Shown piece by piece: positions 17,187 through 25,296 of a stretch of 45,098 nucleotides of DNA (its first letter is position 1; each line of letters begins with the position of its first letter). The DNA is taken from NCBI GenBank assembly GCA_902594865.1, contig CACJNV010000011.1, forward strand, positions 1 through 45,098, given 5' to 3'. Under the pieces are notes generated by a model that was not told where the DNA came from, did not search any database, and worked only from the letters and a program-made list of their open reading frames with translations. The position numbers and the translations under genes are program-made. This DNA comes from an uncultured Pelagibacteraceae bacterium. GTDB taxonomy: Bacteria > Pseudomonadota > Alphaproteobacteria > Pelagibacterales > Pelagibacteraceae.

Positions 17187-18641
17187 ATGAGCCAAAATAT
17201 AAAAATAGATCCCTACGGTTTTAGAGAATATGACGCCCGTTGGTTGTATGAGAAAGATATAAACCAATCTGGAATAGAGAATCTTGGAAGAGGGCTTGGA
17301 ACACAGATAAAAATACATACCAAAAAAGACAATCCCAGAATCATAGTAGGTCATGATTACCGTTCCTATAGTGAAGAAATAAAAACTGCTCTCAAAAAAG
17401 GATTAATGTCTACGGGATGCAGCATAGAGGATATTGGCCTGTCGTTATCACCGATGGTTTATTTTGCACAATTTAATTTAGATGCAGATGCAGTTGCTAT
17501 GGTTACAGCAAGTCATAACGAAAATGGTTGGACTGGCGTCAAAATGGGAATCAAAAAAGGACTGACTCATGCACCTGAAGAAATGAAAGAACTAAAAGAA
17601 ATTACCTTAAACGAAAAGTTTACAAAAGGCGAAGGTAGTGAAAAACAAATAAAAGATTTTGATAAAATTTATAAGGATGACTTAGTTAGTAAAAACAAAA
17701 TTAAAAAAAAAATTAAAGCTGTGGTGGCTTGTGGAAATGGTACAGCGGGTGTTTTTGCTCCAGATATTCTAAGAGGTATTGGATGTGAAGTAATAGAGTT
17801 AGATTGTAACCTGGATTGGAATTTTCCTAAATACAATCCAAATCCTGAAGATCTTGAAATGCTACACGAGATAGCAAAAGTAGTTAAAGAAAATAATGCT
17901 GATATAGGGTTTGGATTTGATGGTGATGGAGATAGAGTTGGGGTTATTGATGATGAAGGTAATGAGATTTTTTCAGATAAAATTGGTCTTCTAATTGCTA
18001 GAAATTTATCAAGCAAACATAAAAATTCTAAATTTGTGGTAGACGTAAAATCAACTGGATTATACACAAATGATCAAATTTTAATGGAAAATAATTGTGA
18101 AACTATTTATTGGAAAACAGGTCATTCTCATATTAAACGAAAAGTTAATACTGAAAAAGCTTTAGCTGGATTTGAAAAAAGTGGTCATTTTTTCTTCAAT
18201 CAGCCAATAGGTTTTGGATATGATGATGGTATCAATTCAGCAATTCAAGTATGTCACTTATTAGATAATCAAAATAAAAAAATGAGTGAAATTATTAGTG
18301 AATTACCTAACACATTTCAAACACCAACAATGGCACCTTTTTGCAAAGATGAAGAGAAATATATTATTGTTGAGGAGCTAGTAAAACAAATTAAAAACTT
18401 AAAAGAAAATAAAACTGAAATAGATGGCCAGGTTATTAATGATATTTTAACTGTTAATGGAGTTAGATTTTCATTTGAAGATGGTTCGTGGGGACTTATA
18501 AGAGCTTCTTCAAACAAACCATCTTTAGTTATTGTTACTGAAAGCCCAACTTCAGATGAAAGAAAGAAAAAAATCTTTGATTTTATTGACGATTTGTTAA
18601 AAAAAACAGGTAAGGTCGGTGAATATGATCAGAAAATTTAA
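17187..18641 (+). CDS. Phosphomannomutase/phosphoglucomutase
   Basis: A 484-residue alpha-D-phosphohexomutase of the ManB/AlgC group. It interconverts hexose 6- and 1-phosphates for nucleotide-sugar and surface polysaccharide synthesis. Domain 1 carries the phosphoserine loop T-A-S-H-N-E (about 110-115). The metal loop is G-F-D-G-D-G-D-R (about 246-253). The sugar-specificity region has F-E-K-S-G-H-F-F-F near 330. The C-terminal phosphate-binding loop is R-A-S-S-N-K-P (about 444-450). Specificity for mannose or glucose cannot be settled from sequence. It is divergent from nrdA, and its stop shares the palindrome TTAA with the convergent coiled-coil gene. Confidence 0.9.
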   Translation: MSQNIKIDPYGFREYDARWLYEKDINQSGIENLGRGLGTQIKIHTKKDNPRIIVGHDYRSYSEEIKTALKKGLMSTGCSIEDIGLSLSPMVYFAQFNLDADAVAMVTASHNENGWTGVKMGIKKGLTHAPEEMKELKEITLNEKFTKGEGSEKQIKDFDKIYKDDLVSKNKIKKKIKAVVACGNGTAGVFAPDILRGIGCEVIELDCNLDWNFPKYNPNPEDLEMLHEIAKVVKENNADIGFGFDGDGDRVGVIDDEGNEIFSDKIGLLIARNLSSKHKNSKFVVDVKSTGLYTNDQILMENNCETIYWKTGHSHIKRKVNTEKALAGFEKSGHFFFNQPIGFGYDDGINSAIQVCHLLDNQNKKMSEIISELPNTFQTPTMAPFCKDEEKYIIVEELVKQIKNLKENKTEIDGQVINDILTVNGVRFSFEDGSWGLIRASSNKPSLVIVTESPTSDERKKKIFDFIDDLLKKTGKVGEYDQKI

Positions 18642-19741
18642 TTCTTTAAATTATCTTCATCGTTTTTATTTTCTAAATTTTCGTTATCAGTTTTAGTTTC
18701 TAAATTATCGCCATCCTGATTACTTTCTTGTTCAGGAGTTTCGTCGCTATAAAACTTTCTAACCAATTCCTCCTCTTTAAGTCGTTGTTCTTCATCAAAT
18801 TTTTTCTCCCATTCTTTCATTCGCCTATTTTCCTCATCCTCTCTCTCTTTTTGAGCAATTTCAGCTAATCTAATTCTCTCGTTTTCTTCATCAATTCTTT
18901 TTTGTCTTTCCTCCTCTATTTTCAATTCTCTTTCTCTTTGACGTCTTTCATTTTCTTTATTTATTCTCTCACGTTCAGCTTCTTTAAGTTCTTTTTCTTT
19001 ATTTCTTAATTCCTCTTCCTTCGCTCTTTGCTCAGCCTCTTCTTTTAAAATTTGTCTTTGAATTTCTTGCTGTCTTTCAGTTTCTAGATCTCTTAATCTT
19101 TCTTCCATTTCTTTAAGTTTTTCTTGCTCATATTTCAGCTTCCTAGCTGCCTCTCTTAATCTTTGCTCTTCCTCAAGTCTATTTTTCCTTTCAATTTCTT
19201 TTAATCTTATTTTTTCTTGTCTTTCTTTTTCTTTTTCATCTCTTCTCTTTTGAGCTTCAATTTCCTTATTTTTTAATTCTTCTTCTTTAATTTTAAATTT
19301 TTCTTCTCTAATTCTTTGTCTCTCTAACATTTTTAGCCTTAAATCTTCTTCTTTAAGCTTTCTGGCTTCTTCTCTAAGTTTTCTTGTTTCTTCGTCTTTT
19401 ATTTTTTTCTGCTCTATTTTAATTCTCTGAGCTTCTATTTTTTGTCTTTTTTCTTCATTCTTTTTTTCTTGCTTTTCATTTTCAATGATTAATTTTTTTT
19501 GAAAAAGAAGTTTCTTTCTTTCTTCTTTAAGCTCGTCTTGTTTAGCTTTTTTCGCTAATTTTTTTTCTAAAATTAATTCTCTTTTCTTTTCTTTTTCTAA
19601 TTGTTTTTGTAATGCTAAATCTTTTTTAACTTTGTTTTTTTTAAAATCTTTTAAAATTGAGGAAAACTTATTTTTTGTTTTATCGATTGGATCAAATAAA
19701 TTTTTTTTAATATTTTTATTAATGTTTTTTATTGAAACCAT
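18638..19741 (-). CDS. Long charged coiled-coil protein, unknown function
   Basis: A 367-residue protein from the ATG at 19741; a start ten codons upstream at 19771 is possible but adds an unrelated hydrophobic stretch. Residues from about 50 to 325 form an almost unbroken run of Glu, Lys, Arg, Leu and Gln with heptad-like spacing, as expected of one very long coiled coil. The short N-terminus is basic. The last 40 residues are Asp/Glu/Asn-rich and probably disordered. There is no signal peptide, no membrane segment and no enzymatic motif. It could be a cytoskeletal or filament-like spacer, but low-complexity composition makes any homology claim unsafe. Its stop overlaps that of the mutase gene by 4 nt. 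Confidence 0.7.
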   Translation of the reverse strand: MVSIKNINKNIKKNLFDPIDKTKNKFSSILKDFKKNKVKKDLALQKQLEKEKKRELILEKKLAKKAKQDELKEERKKLLFQKKLIIENEKQEKKNEEKRQKIEAQRIKIEQKKIKDEETRKLREEARKLKEEDLRLKMLERQRIREEKFKIKEEELKNKEIEAQKRRDEKEKERQEKIRLKEIERKNRLEEEQRLREAARKLKYEQEKLKEMEERLRDLETERQQEIQRQILKEEAEQRAKEEELRNKEKELKEAERERINKENERRQRERELKIEEERQKRIDEENERIRLAEIAQKEREDEENRRMKEWEKKFDEEQRLKEEELVRKFYSDETPEQESNQDGDNLETKTDNENLENKNDEDNLKN

Positions 19742-19864
19742 TTTTAAAAGTATCAATTTGAATAGTAACACTAAATATTATGTGTGGCTAATTTGAGTTT
19801 TAATTTAAGACTAAATACAACTTAAGATTGTCTGATTTTAAATTAGTTAATAAAAGGCATTTTC

Positions 19865-19953
19865 AACTAATAAGTGTTCTTAAATATTTAAAGAATCACT
19901 TAGTTTGGATACGTGAGGTGATGGAGGGAGACTGAAGTCACCTCTTTTTTTTT
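19865..19953 (+). ncRNA. Candidate small RNA, orphan transcript ending in a strong terminator
   Basis: No plus-strand gene lies near this site: flanking genes on both sides are on the minus strand, yet a strong plus-strand intrinsic terminator is present. Just before it is a second hairpin with arms AAGTG-TTCTT (19872-19881) and AAGAA-T-CACTT (19891-19901), extendable outward to AACTA/TAGTT (19865-19869 and 19901-19905). The terminator loop contains GGAGGGAG, a pyrimidine-binding surface resembling a Shine-Dalgarno. The 5' end is not defined; a weak promoter-like TTGAGT (19793-19798) with TACAAC 17 nt later could start it at about 19823. I do not recognise it as 6S, SRP RNA or tmRNA. Confidence 0.4.
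19915..19953 (+). terminator. Intrinsic terminator with nine-T tract
   Basis: GAGGTGA (19915-19921) pairs perfectly with TCACCTC (19938-19944) around a 16-nt loop, followed directly by nine T (19945-19953). It is the strongest Rho-independent terminator signal I see in the window. The T tract shows that it works on plus-strand transcripts; on the minus strand no T run follows the stem. Confidence 0.75.
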
Positions 19954-19958
19954 GCTTG

Positions 19959-20744
19959 TTATAATTTTAAGTATTCGTAAAAAAATTTAATCGAAACCAC
20001 TAAAAGAAAAATTCCAAAAAACTTACTAATTTTATTCTTATCAATACTATGAACTGTTTTAGCTCCTATTCGAGCCATGAAAGTTGTGATTGGTATAAAA
20101 ATTAAAAAGGCTGGTATGTTTATAAAACCAATGCTTAGTGGAAGACTAGAATTTAAAAAACTTCCTGAAAGAAGAAATCCTATTGCTCCAAATAGAGCAA
20201 TTAGAAAACCTATGGCTGCTGCACTTCCTATAGCTTTATTTATTGAATAACCAAAAAACTTAAGGATAGGTACATTCATTACAGCTCCTCCTATACCCAT
20301 AGGAGCAGATATAAACCCAACAAAAAAACCAAGAATTACTTTTAAATGTAATTTCATTTTAACAATTATATTTTGCTCCTTTTCTTTTATTAAAAGTAAG
20401 TAAATTCCTAAAAATAAGATCATTATAGAAAAAAATAAAACCAAAGATTTGGTTTTTAGAGAAGCTGCAAAAACAGTTCCAACAATCACTCCTAGTACAA
20501 CAAAAAGACCGTAATTCTTTACAATATCAAAATCAACTGCTTTAAATTTATGATGTGTTAAAACTGAAACTGTAGAGGTGGGTATTATGATTGCAAAAGA
20601 AGTTCCAACAGCAAGATGCATTACATATTGAGAATCAATTTCTAAAGAACCAAAAATAAAATATAAAAAAGGAACAGTTATCAACCCTCCACCTATACCA
20701 AATAATCCAGCCACAAAACCTACTGGTATAGCTGTTAAAGCCAT
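19959..20744 (-). CDS. TauE/SafE-family membrane permease
   Basis: A 261-residue integral membrane protein of the TauE/SafE (DUF81) family, with about eight hydrophobic segments in two similar halves. Each half begins with the family's glycine-rich motif: G-F-V-A-G-L-F-G-I-G-G-G (about 8-19) and G-F-V-G-F-I-S-A-P-M-G-I-G-G (about 140-153). Members export sulfite, sulfoacetate or other organosulfonates, or take up small anions; the substrate here is unknown. A sulfur anion is plausible but not shown. It follows dusA by 40 nt on the same strand. Confidence 0.85.
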   Translation of the reverse strand: MALTAIPVGFVAGLFGIGGGLITVPFLYFIFGSLEIDSQYVMHLAVGTSFAIIIPTSTVSVLTHHKFKAVDFDIVKNYGLFVVLGVIVGTVFAASLKTKSLVLFFSIMILFLGIYLLLIKEKEQNIIVKMKLHLKVILGFFVGFISAPMGIGGAVMNVPILKFFGYSINKAIGSAAAIGFLIALFGAIGFLLSGSFLNSSLPLSIGFINIPAFLIFIPITTFMARIGAKTVHSIDKNKISKFFGIFLLVVSIKFFYEYLKL

Positions 20745-20784
20745 TAATAAAATAATATAACTGTATTCGTTTGTTAGAATTGAA

Positions 20785-21777
20785 TTAAGCAGACTGTCCT
20801 ACTCTAGTATCTACATTATTGTATTTAATTTTATCCATGATGTGATCAATTTTTTTCACATCAGCATCTCTCACACACATGTTTTCACTTAAATATCTTT
20901 TCCAATAACTTGCACCTGTTTGACCATGAAATAAACCAAGAGTATGTCTCATAATTTGATTCAATCTTGTTCCTTTTTTTAATTCTTCTTTAACATAAGG
21001 AATGAGTTGTTCAATTACATCTTGTCTACTTGGCACATCGTCATTATTAAATATTTCTCTTTCAATATCTGCTAATAAATAAGGTGTATGATACGCAGCT
21101 CTTCCTATCATTACACCATCTGTTTTTTCTAAATGAGGTTTTATTTCATCCACTGAGATTATTCCTCCATTAATTATGATCTCTTCATTAGGAAAATCTT
21201 TTTTTAATTGATAAACATACTCGTATTTTAGAGGAGGAATATTTAAATTTTGTTTAGGTGTAAATTTACCTAACATTGCTTTTCTTGCATGAATGATGAA
21301 AGTTTGTACTCCAGTTGCTTTTAAGGTAGAAATAAAACTATGTAAATTTTCATAATCTTCTACATCATCGTAACCAATTCTTGTTTTTATAGTTACTGGT
21401 AGTTTTGTAACTGATTGCATTTTACTTAAACAATCTGCCACTAAATTTGGCTCTTTCATTAAACAAGCACCAAATCTATTTTTTTCAACTTTTTTACTAG
21501 GACAACCTAAGTTTAGATTAATTTCATCATAACCAAAATCTTCGCCTACTTTAGTGGCTTCAGCTAAAAGTTTTGGAGAAGAGCCTCCTAATTGAAGCGC
21601 TACAGGTTTCTCATTAATATTAAACTCCAATAACTTTTTTTTATCTCCTCTATTTATAGCTTCATCGACTACCATCTCAGTGTAAAGAAGAGTGTTTTTG
21701 GATATTAATCTTAGAAAAAATCGTTCATGACGATCTGTGCAATCCATCATAGGAGCAACTGATACTTTCCTATTCAT
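20785..21777 (-). CDS. dusA: tRNA-dihydrouridine synthase A
   Basis: A 330-residue FMN-dependent TIM-barrel enzyme that reduces uridine to dihydrouridine at tRNA positions 20/20a. Signatures are V-A-P-M-M-D-C-T-D-R-H (7-17), Q-L-G-G-S near 62, N-L-N-L-G-C-P-S near 88-95, the catalytic cysteine in F-G-A-C-L-M-K-E-P (about 104), and T-I-K-T-R-I-G near 133. The M-M-D-x-T-D-R-H start and the length distinguish DusA from DusB and DusC. It starts 22 nt after rpoZ ends, in the same direction. Confidence 0.94.
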   Translation of the reverse strand: MNRKVSVAPMMDCTDRHERFFLRLISKNTLLYTEMVVDEAINRGDKKKLLEFNINEKPVALQLGGSSPKLLAEATKVGEDFGYDEINLNLGCPSKKVEKNRFGACLMKEPNLVADCLSKMQSVTKLPVTIKTRIGYDDVEDYENLHSFISTLKATGVQTFIIHARKAMLGKFTPKQNLNIPPLKYEYVYQLKKDFPNEEIIINGGIISVDEIKPHLEKTDGVMIGRAAYHTPYLLADIEREIFNNDDVPSRQDVIEQLIPYVKEELKKGTRLNQIMRHTLGLFHGQTGASYWKRYLSENMCVRDADVKKIDHIMDKIKYNNVDTRVGQSA

Positions 21778-21799
21778 GGTATAACTTTATATTATTTTT

Positions 21800-22336
21800 T
21801 TATGAGTTTGAAGCTTCAGTGTCATCTGAAGATACATCTGCTTCTTGATTTTCTGATTCTGATACTTCGTCTAAAGAAACTTCTCCTTGCTCATTCATCG
21901 TTTCTTCTCCTACTGAATTATCAACTTCTGCTGTAGCTGTTTCAGATAGCTCAGCCAAATCTTCTTTTGTTACTTGAATTTTTTCTGGAGTTTTTCTTGC
22001 TCTTTTAGATGGTAAAATTGGAGTACCACTTTTTGAAATTTCACCTTTGTAAAGATTTTCAAAATCATCACCTATTTCTTCATCATCCTCAGCAGTATCG
22101 TCAACTTGCTCAACATGTTTTCTAAGTTTGTAAACTGCGCTATCAGTTAAATCTGAAACTTTAATTTTTTCTTCGGCAATTTCTCTTAATGAAATAACTG
22201 TATTTTTATCGTTGTCTCTATCAATTGTTGGTTCTATTCCTGCATTAAGTTGAGTAGCTCTTTCTTTAGCAACAAGTACTAATTCGTAAGGACTCTCTAC
22301 TTTATCTATACAGTCTTCTACGGTAACTCTGGCCAT
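21800..22336 (-). CDS. rpoZ: RNA polymerase omega subunit with long acidic tail
   Basis: The first 65 or so residues are a clear omega subunit: M-A-R-V-T-V-E-D-C-I-D-K-V, then E-L-V-L-V-A-K-E-R-A and the later V-I-S-L-R-E-I-A. This fixes the start at 22336. Omega assists assembly of the beta-prime subunit. At 178 residues the protein is roughly twice the E. coli length. The extra C-terminal part (about 100-178) is rich in Asp, Glu and Ser and looks disordered. A sigma-70-like promoter ends 6 nt before the start codon. It precedes dusA on the same strand. Confidence 0.92.
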   Translation of the reverse strand: MARVTVEDCIDKVESPYELVLVAKERATQLNAGIEPTIDRDNDKNTVISLREIAEEKIKVSDLTDSAVYKLRKHVEQVDDTAEDDEEIGDDFENLYKGEISKSGTPILPSKRARKTPEKIQVTKEDLAELSETATAEVDNSVGEETMNEQGEVSLDEVSESENQEADVSSDDTEASNS

Positions 22337-22342
22337 GCGCAG

Positions 22343-22371
22343 TATCTACACAGTGAGTCTTTAAAAATCAA
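22343..22371 (-). promoter_or_regulatory. Sigma-70-type promoter of rpoZ, near-leaderless
   Basis: On the minus strand TTGATT (22371-22366) and TAGATA (22348-22343) are separated by exactly 17 nt, within the short gap between the MFS gene and rpoZ. Only six bases (CTGCGC) separate the -10 from the ATG, so transcription should begin at or within a base or two of the start codon. No ribosome binding site can then exist. Confidence 0.6.
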
Positions 22372-22380
22372 GGGCTATTT

Positions 22381-23586
22381 TTATAAATAATGTGGATTTA
22401 ACTTATTTTTAACCAAATAAAGAAGGATAATTGAGCCAAAGATGTAGACTCCTGAAACAACAGCTATATGTTCAATTGAAAAACCAATATCAATCAAAAA
22501 TCCAAATAAAGCTGTACCAAAAGCAGTCGCAAACACCATTAATGCAGTTGTTAAGGCTTTTATTGATCCAATATATTTAACACCATAAATCTCTGCCCAT
22601 GTTGAAGAACCAAGAACATTCGCAAGGCCATTAGTTACTCCAAGTAAACCAAAAAATACAAAAGATGATAATGGTGCATTAAAATAGTAAAGAACTACAG
22701 TTGAAAAAAAAAGTGGAACATTCATATAAATTAATAATTTTCTACTTGAAAATTTATCAATTAAAAAACCAGATATAAAAAGAGTGATAACCGATAAAAT
22801 TGAGTAAGCCATAAATGATTGTGCTATCACATAAGGACCCCATTCTTTAGATGAAGATATAAAAGACTGATAAACAAAAGATCCGGTTGCAATCCATGGC
22901 ATCGCTAACATCGTCATGCAAATAATATAAAATCTATAATCTTTTAAAACTTCAATTCTTTTCCATTGTTTAATTTCTTTATTATTCTCTTCAATTTTAG
23001 TTTCTTCTCTAGTATCAAGCTTAACTTCTTTAACTAAAATAAATGTTGCAGCAGGTAAAACTAATATAACCAAAATAGAAATTGAAACCCAAATATCTCT
23101 CCATTCTATAAAAGTTAATAAGAAAACAATTAAAACTGGCATTATAAATTCAGCTAGTGACAATCCTAACCAACCTGTACTTAAAGCCCTACCTCTATTT
23201 TTTTCAAAAAAACGAGATATGGTTGTTGTTGCTGTATGACTTGATAAACCTTGTCCAGCTAATCGCATTAAAAAAATTCCTACAAATAAAAAAATAACAG
23301 ATGAAATTTTTGAAAATATAAAACAGGAAGCAGATAGAAAAATAATTACATAAGAAGCAAACTTTAATATGTTTACATCATCAATTTTTTTTCCAATCCA
23401 AACTAAAACAATACTACTTAGTAAAGTGGCTGATGCATAAATTGAGCCAAATTGTCCATGTGAAATTGATAAGGCATCTCTAATACTAGAATTAAATAGG
23501 CCAAGAAAAAAACTCTGTCCAAAACTTGAAAAAAATGTAAAAATAAATCCAAATACAATTACTTTTAAACTTAAACTTTTAAACAT
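22381..23586 (-). CDS. Major facilitator superfamily transporter
   Basis: A 401-residue protein with 12 predicted membrane helices in two six-helix halves, split by a charged cytoplasmic loop around residues 195-215 (E-E-T-K-I-E-E-N-N-K-E). The first intracellular loop carries W-I-G-K-K-I-D-D, a form of the G-x-x-x-D-R motif A, and the equivalent in the second half is F-L-I-D-K-F-S-S-R-K. R-G-R-A-L-S-T-G near 132 is typical of MFS motif regions. The substrate cannot be inferred; organic acids or drugs are common for this group. It is divergent from a beta-hydroxyacid dehydrogenase gene with only 11 nt between the two start codons. Confidence 0.85.
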   Translation of the reverse strand: MFKSLSLKVIVFGFIFTFFSSFGQSFFLGLFNSSIRDALSISHGQFGSIYASATLLSSIVLVWIGKKIDDVNILKFASYVIIFLSASCFIFSKISSVIFLFVGIFLMRLAGQGLSSHTATTTISRFFEKNRGRALSTGWLGLSLAEFIMPVLIVFLLTFIEWRDIWVSISILVILVLPAATFILVKEVKLDTREETKIEENNKEIKQWKRIEVLKDYRFYIICMTMLAMPWIATGSFVYQSFISSSKEWGPYVIAQSFMAYSILSVITLFISGFLIDKFSSRKLLIYMNVPLFFSTVVLYYFNAPLSSFVFFGLLGVTNGLANVLGSSTWAEIYGVKYIGSIKALTTALMVFATAFGTALFGFLIDIGFSIEHIAVVSGVYIFGSIILLYLVKNKLNPHYL

Positions 23587-23597
23587 AGAAAAAAATT

Positions 23598-24473
23598 ATG
23601 ACTTGTAATGTTGCTTTCATAGGTCTTGGGGTTATGGGCTACCCAATGGCTGGATATATATCAAAAGCCGGACACAATGTAACTGTTTTTAATAGAACAA
23701 AATCTAAAGCTGAAAAATGGATTGGTGAATATAAAGGTAAAATGGCCAATACACCTGCGGAGGCTGCAGATGGTGCTGATTTCATTTTTACATGTGTAGG
23801 TAATGATGATGATTTAAGAGAAGTAGCAACTGGAGAAAATGGATTATTTAACACAGCAAAAGCTGGGTCTATTTTTATTGATAACTCGACTGTATCTGCA
23901 GAAGTATCAAGAGAATTAAATAAAAAAGCAAATGATAAAGGGTTTAGTTTTTTAGATGCTCCTATTTCTGGAGGACAAGCTGGTGCTGAAGGTGGAATAC
24001 TAACGGTAATGGTTGGTGGTGATGAAGAAGTGTTTAAAAAGGCTGAACCTGTAATTGATTGTTACAGTAAAAAAGTAAAATTAATTGGTCCTTGTGGAAG
24101 TGGTCAGTTAACAAAGATGATGAACCAAATGTGTATTGCTGGAACAGTCCAAGGTTTATCTGAAGCAATTAATTTTGGAATTAATGCCGGGTTAGATATG
24201 GATAAAGTTATGGAAACTATATCTAAAGGTGCAGCACAATCTTGGCAGATGGAAAATAGATACCGAACTATGACTGATGATAAGTTTGATTATGGTTTTG
24301 CTATTGATTGGATGAGAAAAGATTTAAAAATTGCAATCGAGGAAGCCAAAAAAAATGGTTCACCTGTACCTATAACTGAAATTATTGATGGTTATTATGC
24401 TGAGGTTCAGGAAATGGGTGGAAATCGTTGGGATAGCTCAGGTTTGATTGCTAGATTAAAAAAGAAAAAATAA
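23598..24473 (+). CDS. NAD(P)-dependent beta-hydroxyacid dehydrogenase (3-hydroxyisobutyrate dehydrogenase family)
   Basis: A 291-residue member of the 3-hydroxyisobutyrate dehydrogenase family, which also contains tartronate semialdehyde and glyoxylate/succinic semialdehyde reductases. The nucleotide-binding loop is F-I-G-L-G-V-M-G (7-14). After V-F-N-R-T (30-34), the residues in place of an acid at the end of strand 2 (N-R-T) suggest NADP preference. The substrate-binding signature D-A-P-I-S-G-G lies near 119-125. The catalytic lysine is in G-Q-L-T-K-M-M-N-Q (about 173). The substrate is not determined. It precedes the PNPOx-like gene by 5 nt. Confidence 0.87.
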   Translation: MTCNVAFIGLGVMGYPMAGYISKAGHNVTVFNRTKSKAEKWIGEYKGKMANTPAEAADGADFIFTCVGNDDDLREVATGENGLFNTAKAGSIFIDNSTVSAEVSRELNKKANDKGFSFLDAPISGGQAGAEGGILTVMVGGDEEVFKKAEPVIDCYSKKVKLIGPCGSGQLTKMMNQMCIAGTVQGLSEAINFGINAGLDMDKVMETISKGAAQSWQMENRYRTMTDDKFDYGFAIDWMRKDLKIAIEEAKKNGSPVPITEIIDGYYAEVQEMGGNRWDSSGLIARLKKKK

Positions 24474-24478
24474 TATTT

Positions 24479-25084
24479 GTGACGGATACAGTTCCTTATT
24501 ACGAGGACTTTGCAGAGATCAAAAAGAAGATTTGGTCAATGCTGGATAATGCTGTGAAAGACAGAGGTTCTCCTTTTAGAATACCGGTATTCATTTGTGG
24601 TGATCAATCAGACTTTGATGGAAGAATTGTTGTTCTAAGAAAATCTGATCAATTAAATAATTTAGTACAATATCATAGCGATATTCGGTCAGATAAAATT
24701 GAAAAATTAAAAGCAAATAAAAATGCAGCAATGTTATTTTACGATAAAGATGAAAAAATACAGGTTAGATTGAAAGTTGAATGTACAGTTAATCACAATA
24801 ATGATGTAACAAAAGAATCTTGGTCTAAAACCCAACATATTAGTAGGAAATGTTATTTGGTTGATAATGGTCCAGGAACTGAGTCAGATCTACCAACGTC
24901 CGGTCTAAAACCAGAATTAGATAATTTTGATTATACCAAAGAACAAAGCGAAGAAGGTTATAAAAACTTTACTGTTATTCAGTGCAAAATTAAATCTATA
25001 GAATGGCTTTATTTAGCAGCTAAAGGCCATCGAAGAGCAAAGTTTAATTTAGAAAATAAAAAAGATACCTGGTTAGTTCCATAG
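24479..25084 (+). CDS. PNPOx-like FMN-binding split-barrel protein
   Basis: A 201-residue protein of the pyridoxamine 5'-phosphate oxidase-like split-barrel group (Alr4036-type FMN-binding domain). Diagnostic features are D-G-R-I-V-V-L-R-K-S near 50, Y-H-S-D-I-R-S-D-K-I in the FMN-phosphate region (about 67-76), A-A-M-L-F-Y-D (82-88), Q-V-R-L-K (93-97), and a C-terminal block around 175-200 with H-R-R-A-K-F. It may be a true PNP oxidase paralogue or another flavoprotein; canonical PdxH ends R-L-x-P, while this one ends W-L-V-P. The start is GTG at 24479, 5 nt after the dehydrogenase stop, with no strong ribosome site. Confidence 0.75.
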   Translation: MTDTVPYYEDFAEIKKKIWSMLDNAVKDRGSPFRIPVFICGDQSDFDGRIVVLRKSDQLNNLVQYHSDIRSDKIEKLKANKNAAMLFYDKDEKIQVRLKVECTVNHNNDVTKESWSKTQHISRKCYLVDNGPGTESDLPTSGLKPELDNFDYTKEQSEEGYKNFTVIQCKIKSIEWLYLAAKGHRRAKFNLENKKDTWLVP

Positions 25085-25288
25085 ATGGTTACTGGATATA
25101 TATTTACAGCATTTCTTATAATTTTAGGATTAGCTGTAATGAGATTTGGGAGCATTCATTTTAAAAAATTTAAAGAAGGCAAAACCAAAATTAAATCAAG
25201 ATTAAGTGGACAATTATCTTTTTTAATTTTATTCGTAATAATAATTGGATTGATAGTTTATTCAGTCAATGATCTCTTATTTAATTAA
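25085..25288 (+). CDS. Small two-helix membrane protein, unknown
   Basis: A 67-residue protein starting directly after the PNPOx-like stop with no gap. It has two hydrophobic helices (about 4-21 and 45-63) joined by a basic loop of Lys/Arg residues (26-42), which predicts both ends outside and the loop in the cytoplasm. No family is recognised. Perfect abutment with the upstream gene and the sensible topology support it as a real gene. It ends 8 nt before the stop of a convergent gene. Confidence 0.6.
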   Translation: MVTGYIFTAFLIILGLAVMRFGSIHFKKFKEGKTKIKSRLSGQLSFLILFVIIIGLIVYSVNDLLFN

Positions 25289-25296
25289 ATAAAATA

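Noticed and set aside
17669..18067. 132-codon open frame antisense to the phosphomannomutase gene
   Set aside because: It lies entirely inside a well-conserved gene, has Ser/Pro-rich shadow composition and no ribosome site.
19915..19953. Terminator for the TauE-type permease gene on the minus strand
   Set aside because: The T tract is on the plus-strand side of the stem; on the minus strand the stem is preceded by A residues and followed by no T run.
19772..19958. 6S RNA, SRP RNA or tmRNA in the gap next to the TauE gene
   Set aside because: I find no SRP tetraloop/asymmetric-loop pattern, no tRNA-like domain and no closing stem joining the ends as in 6S RNA; only local hairpins are seen.
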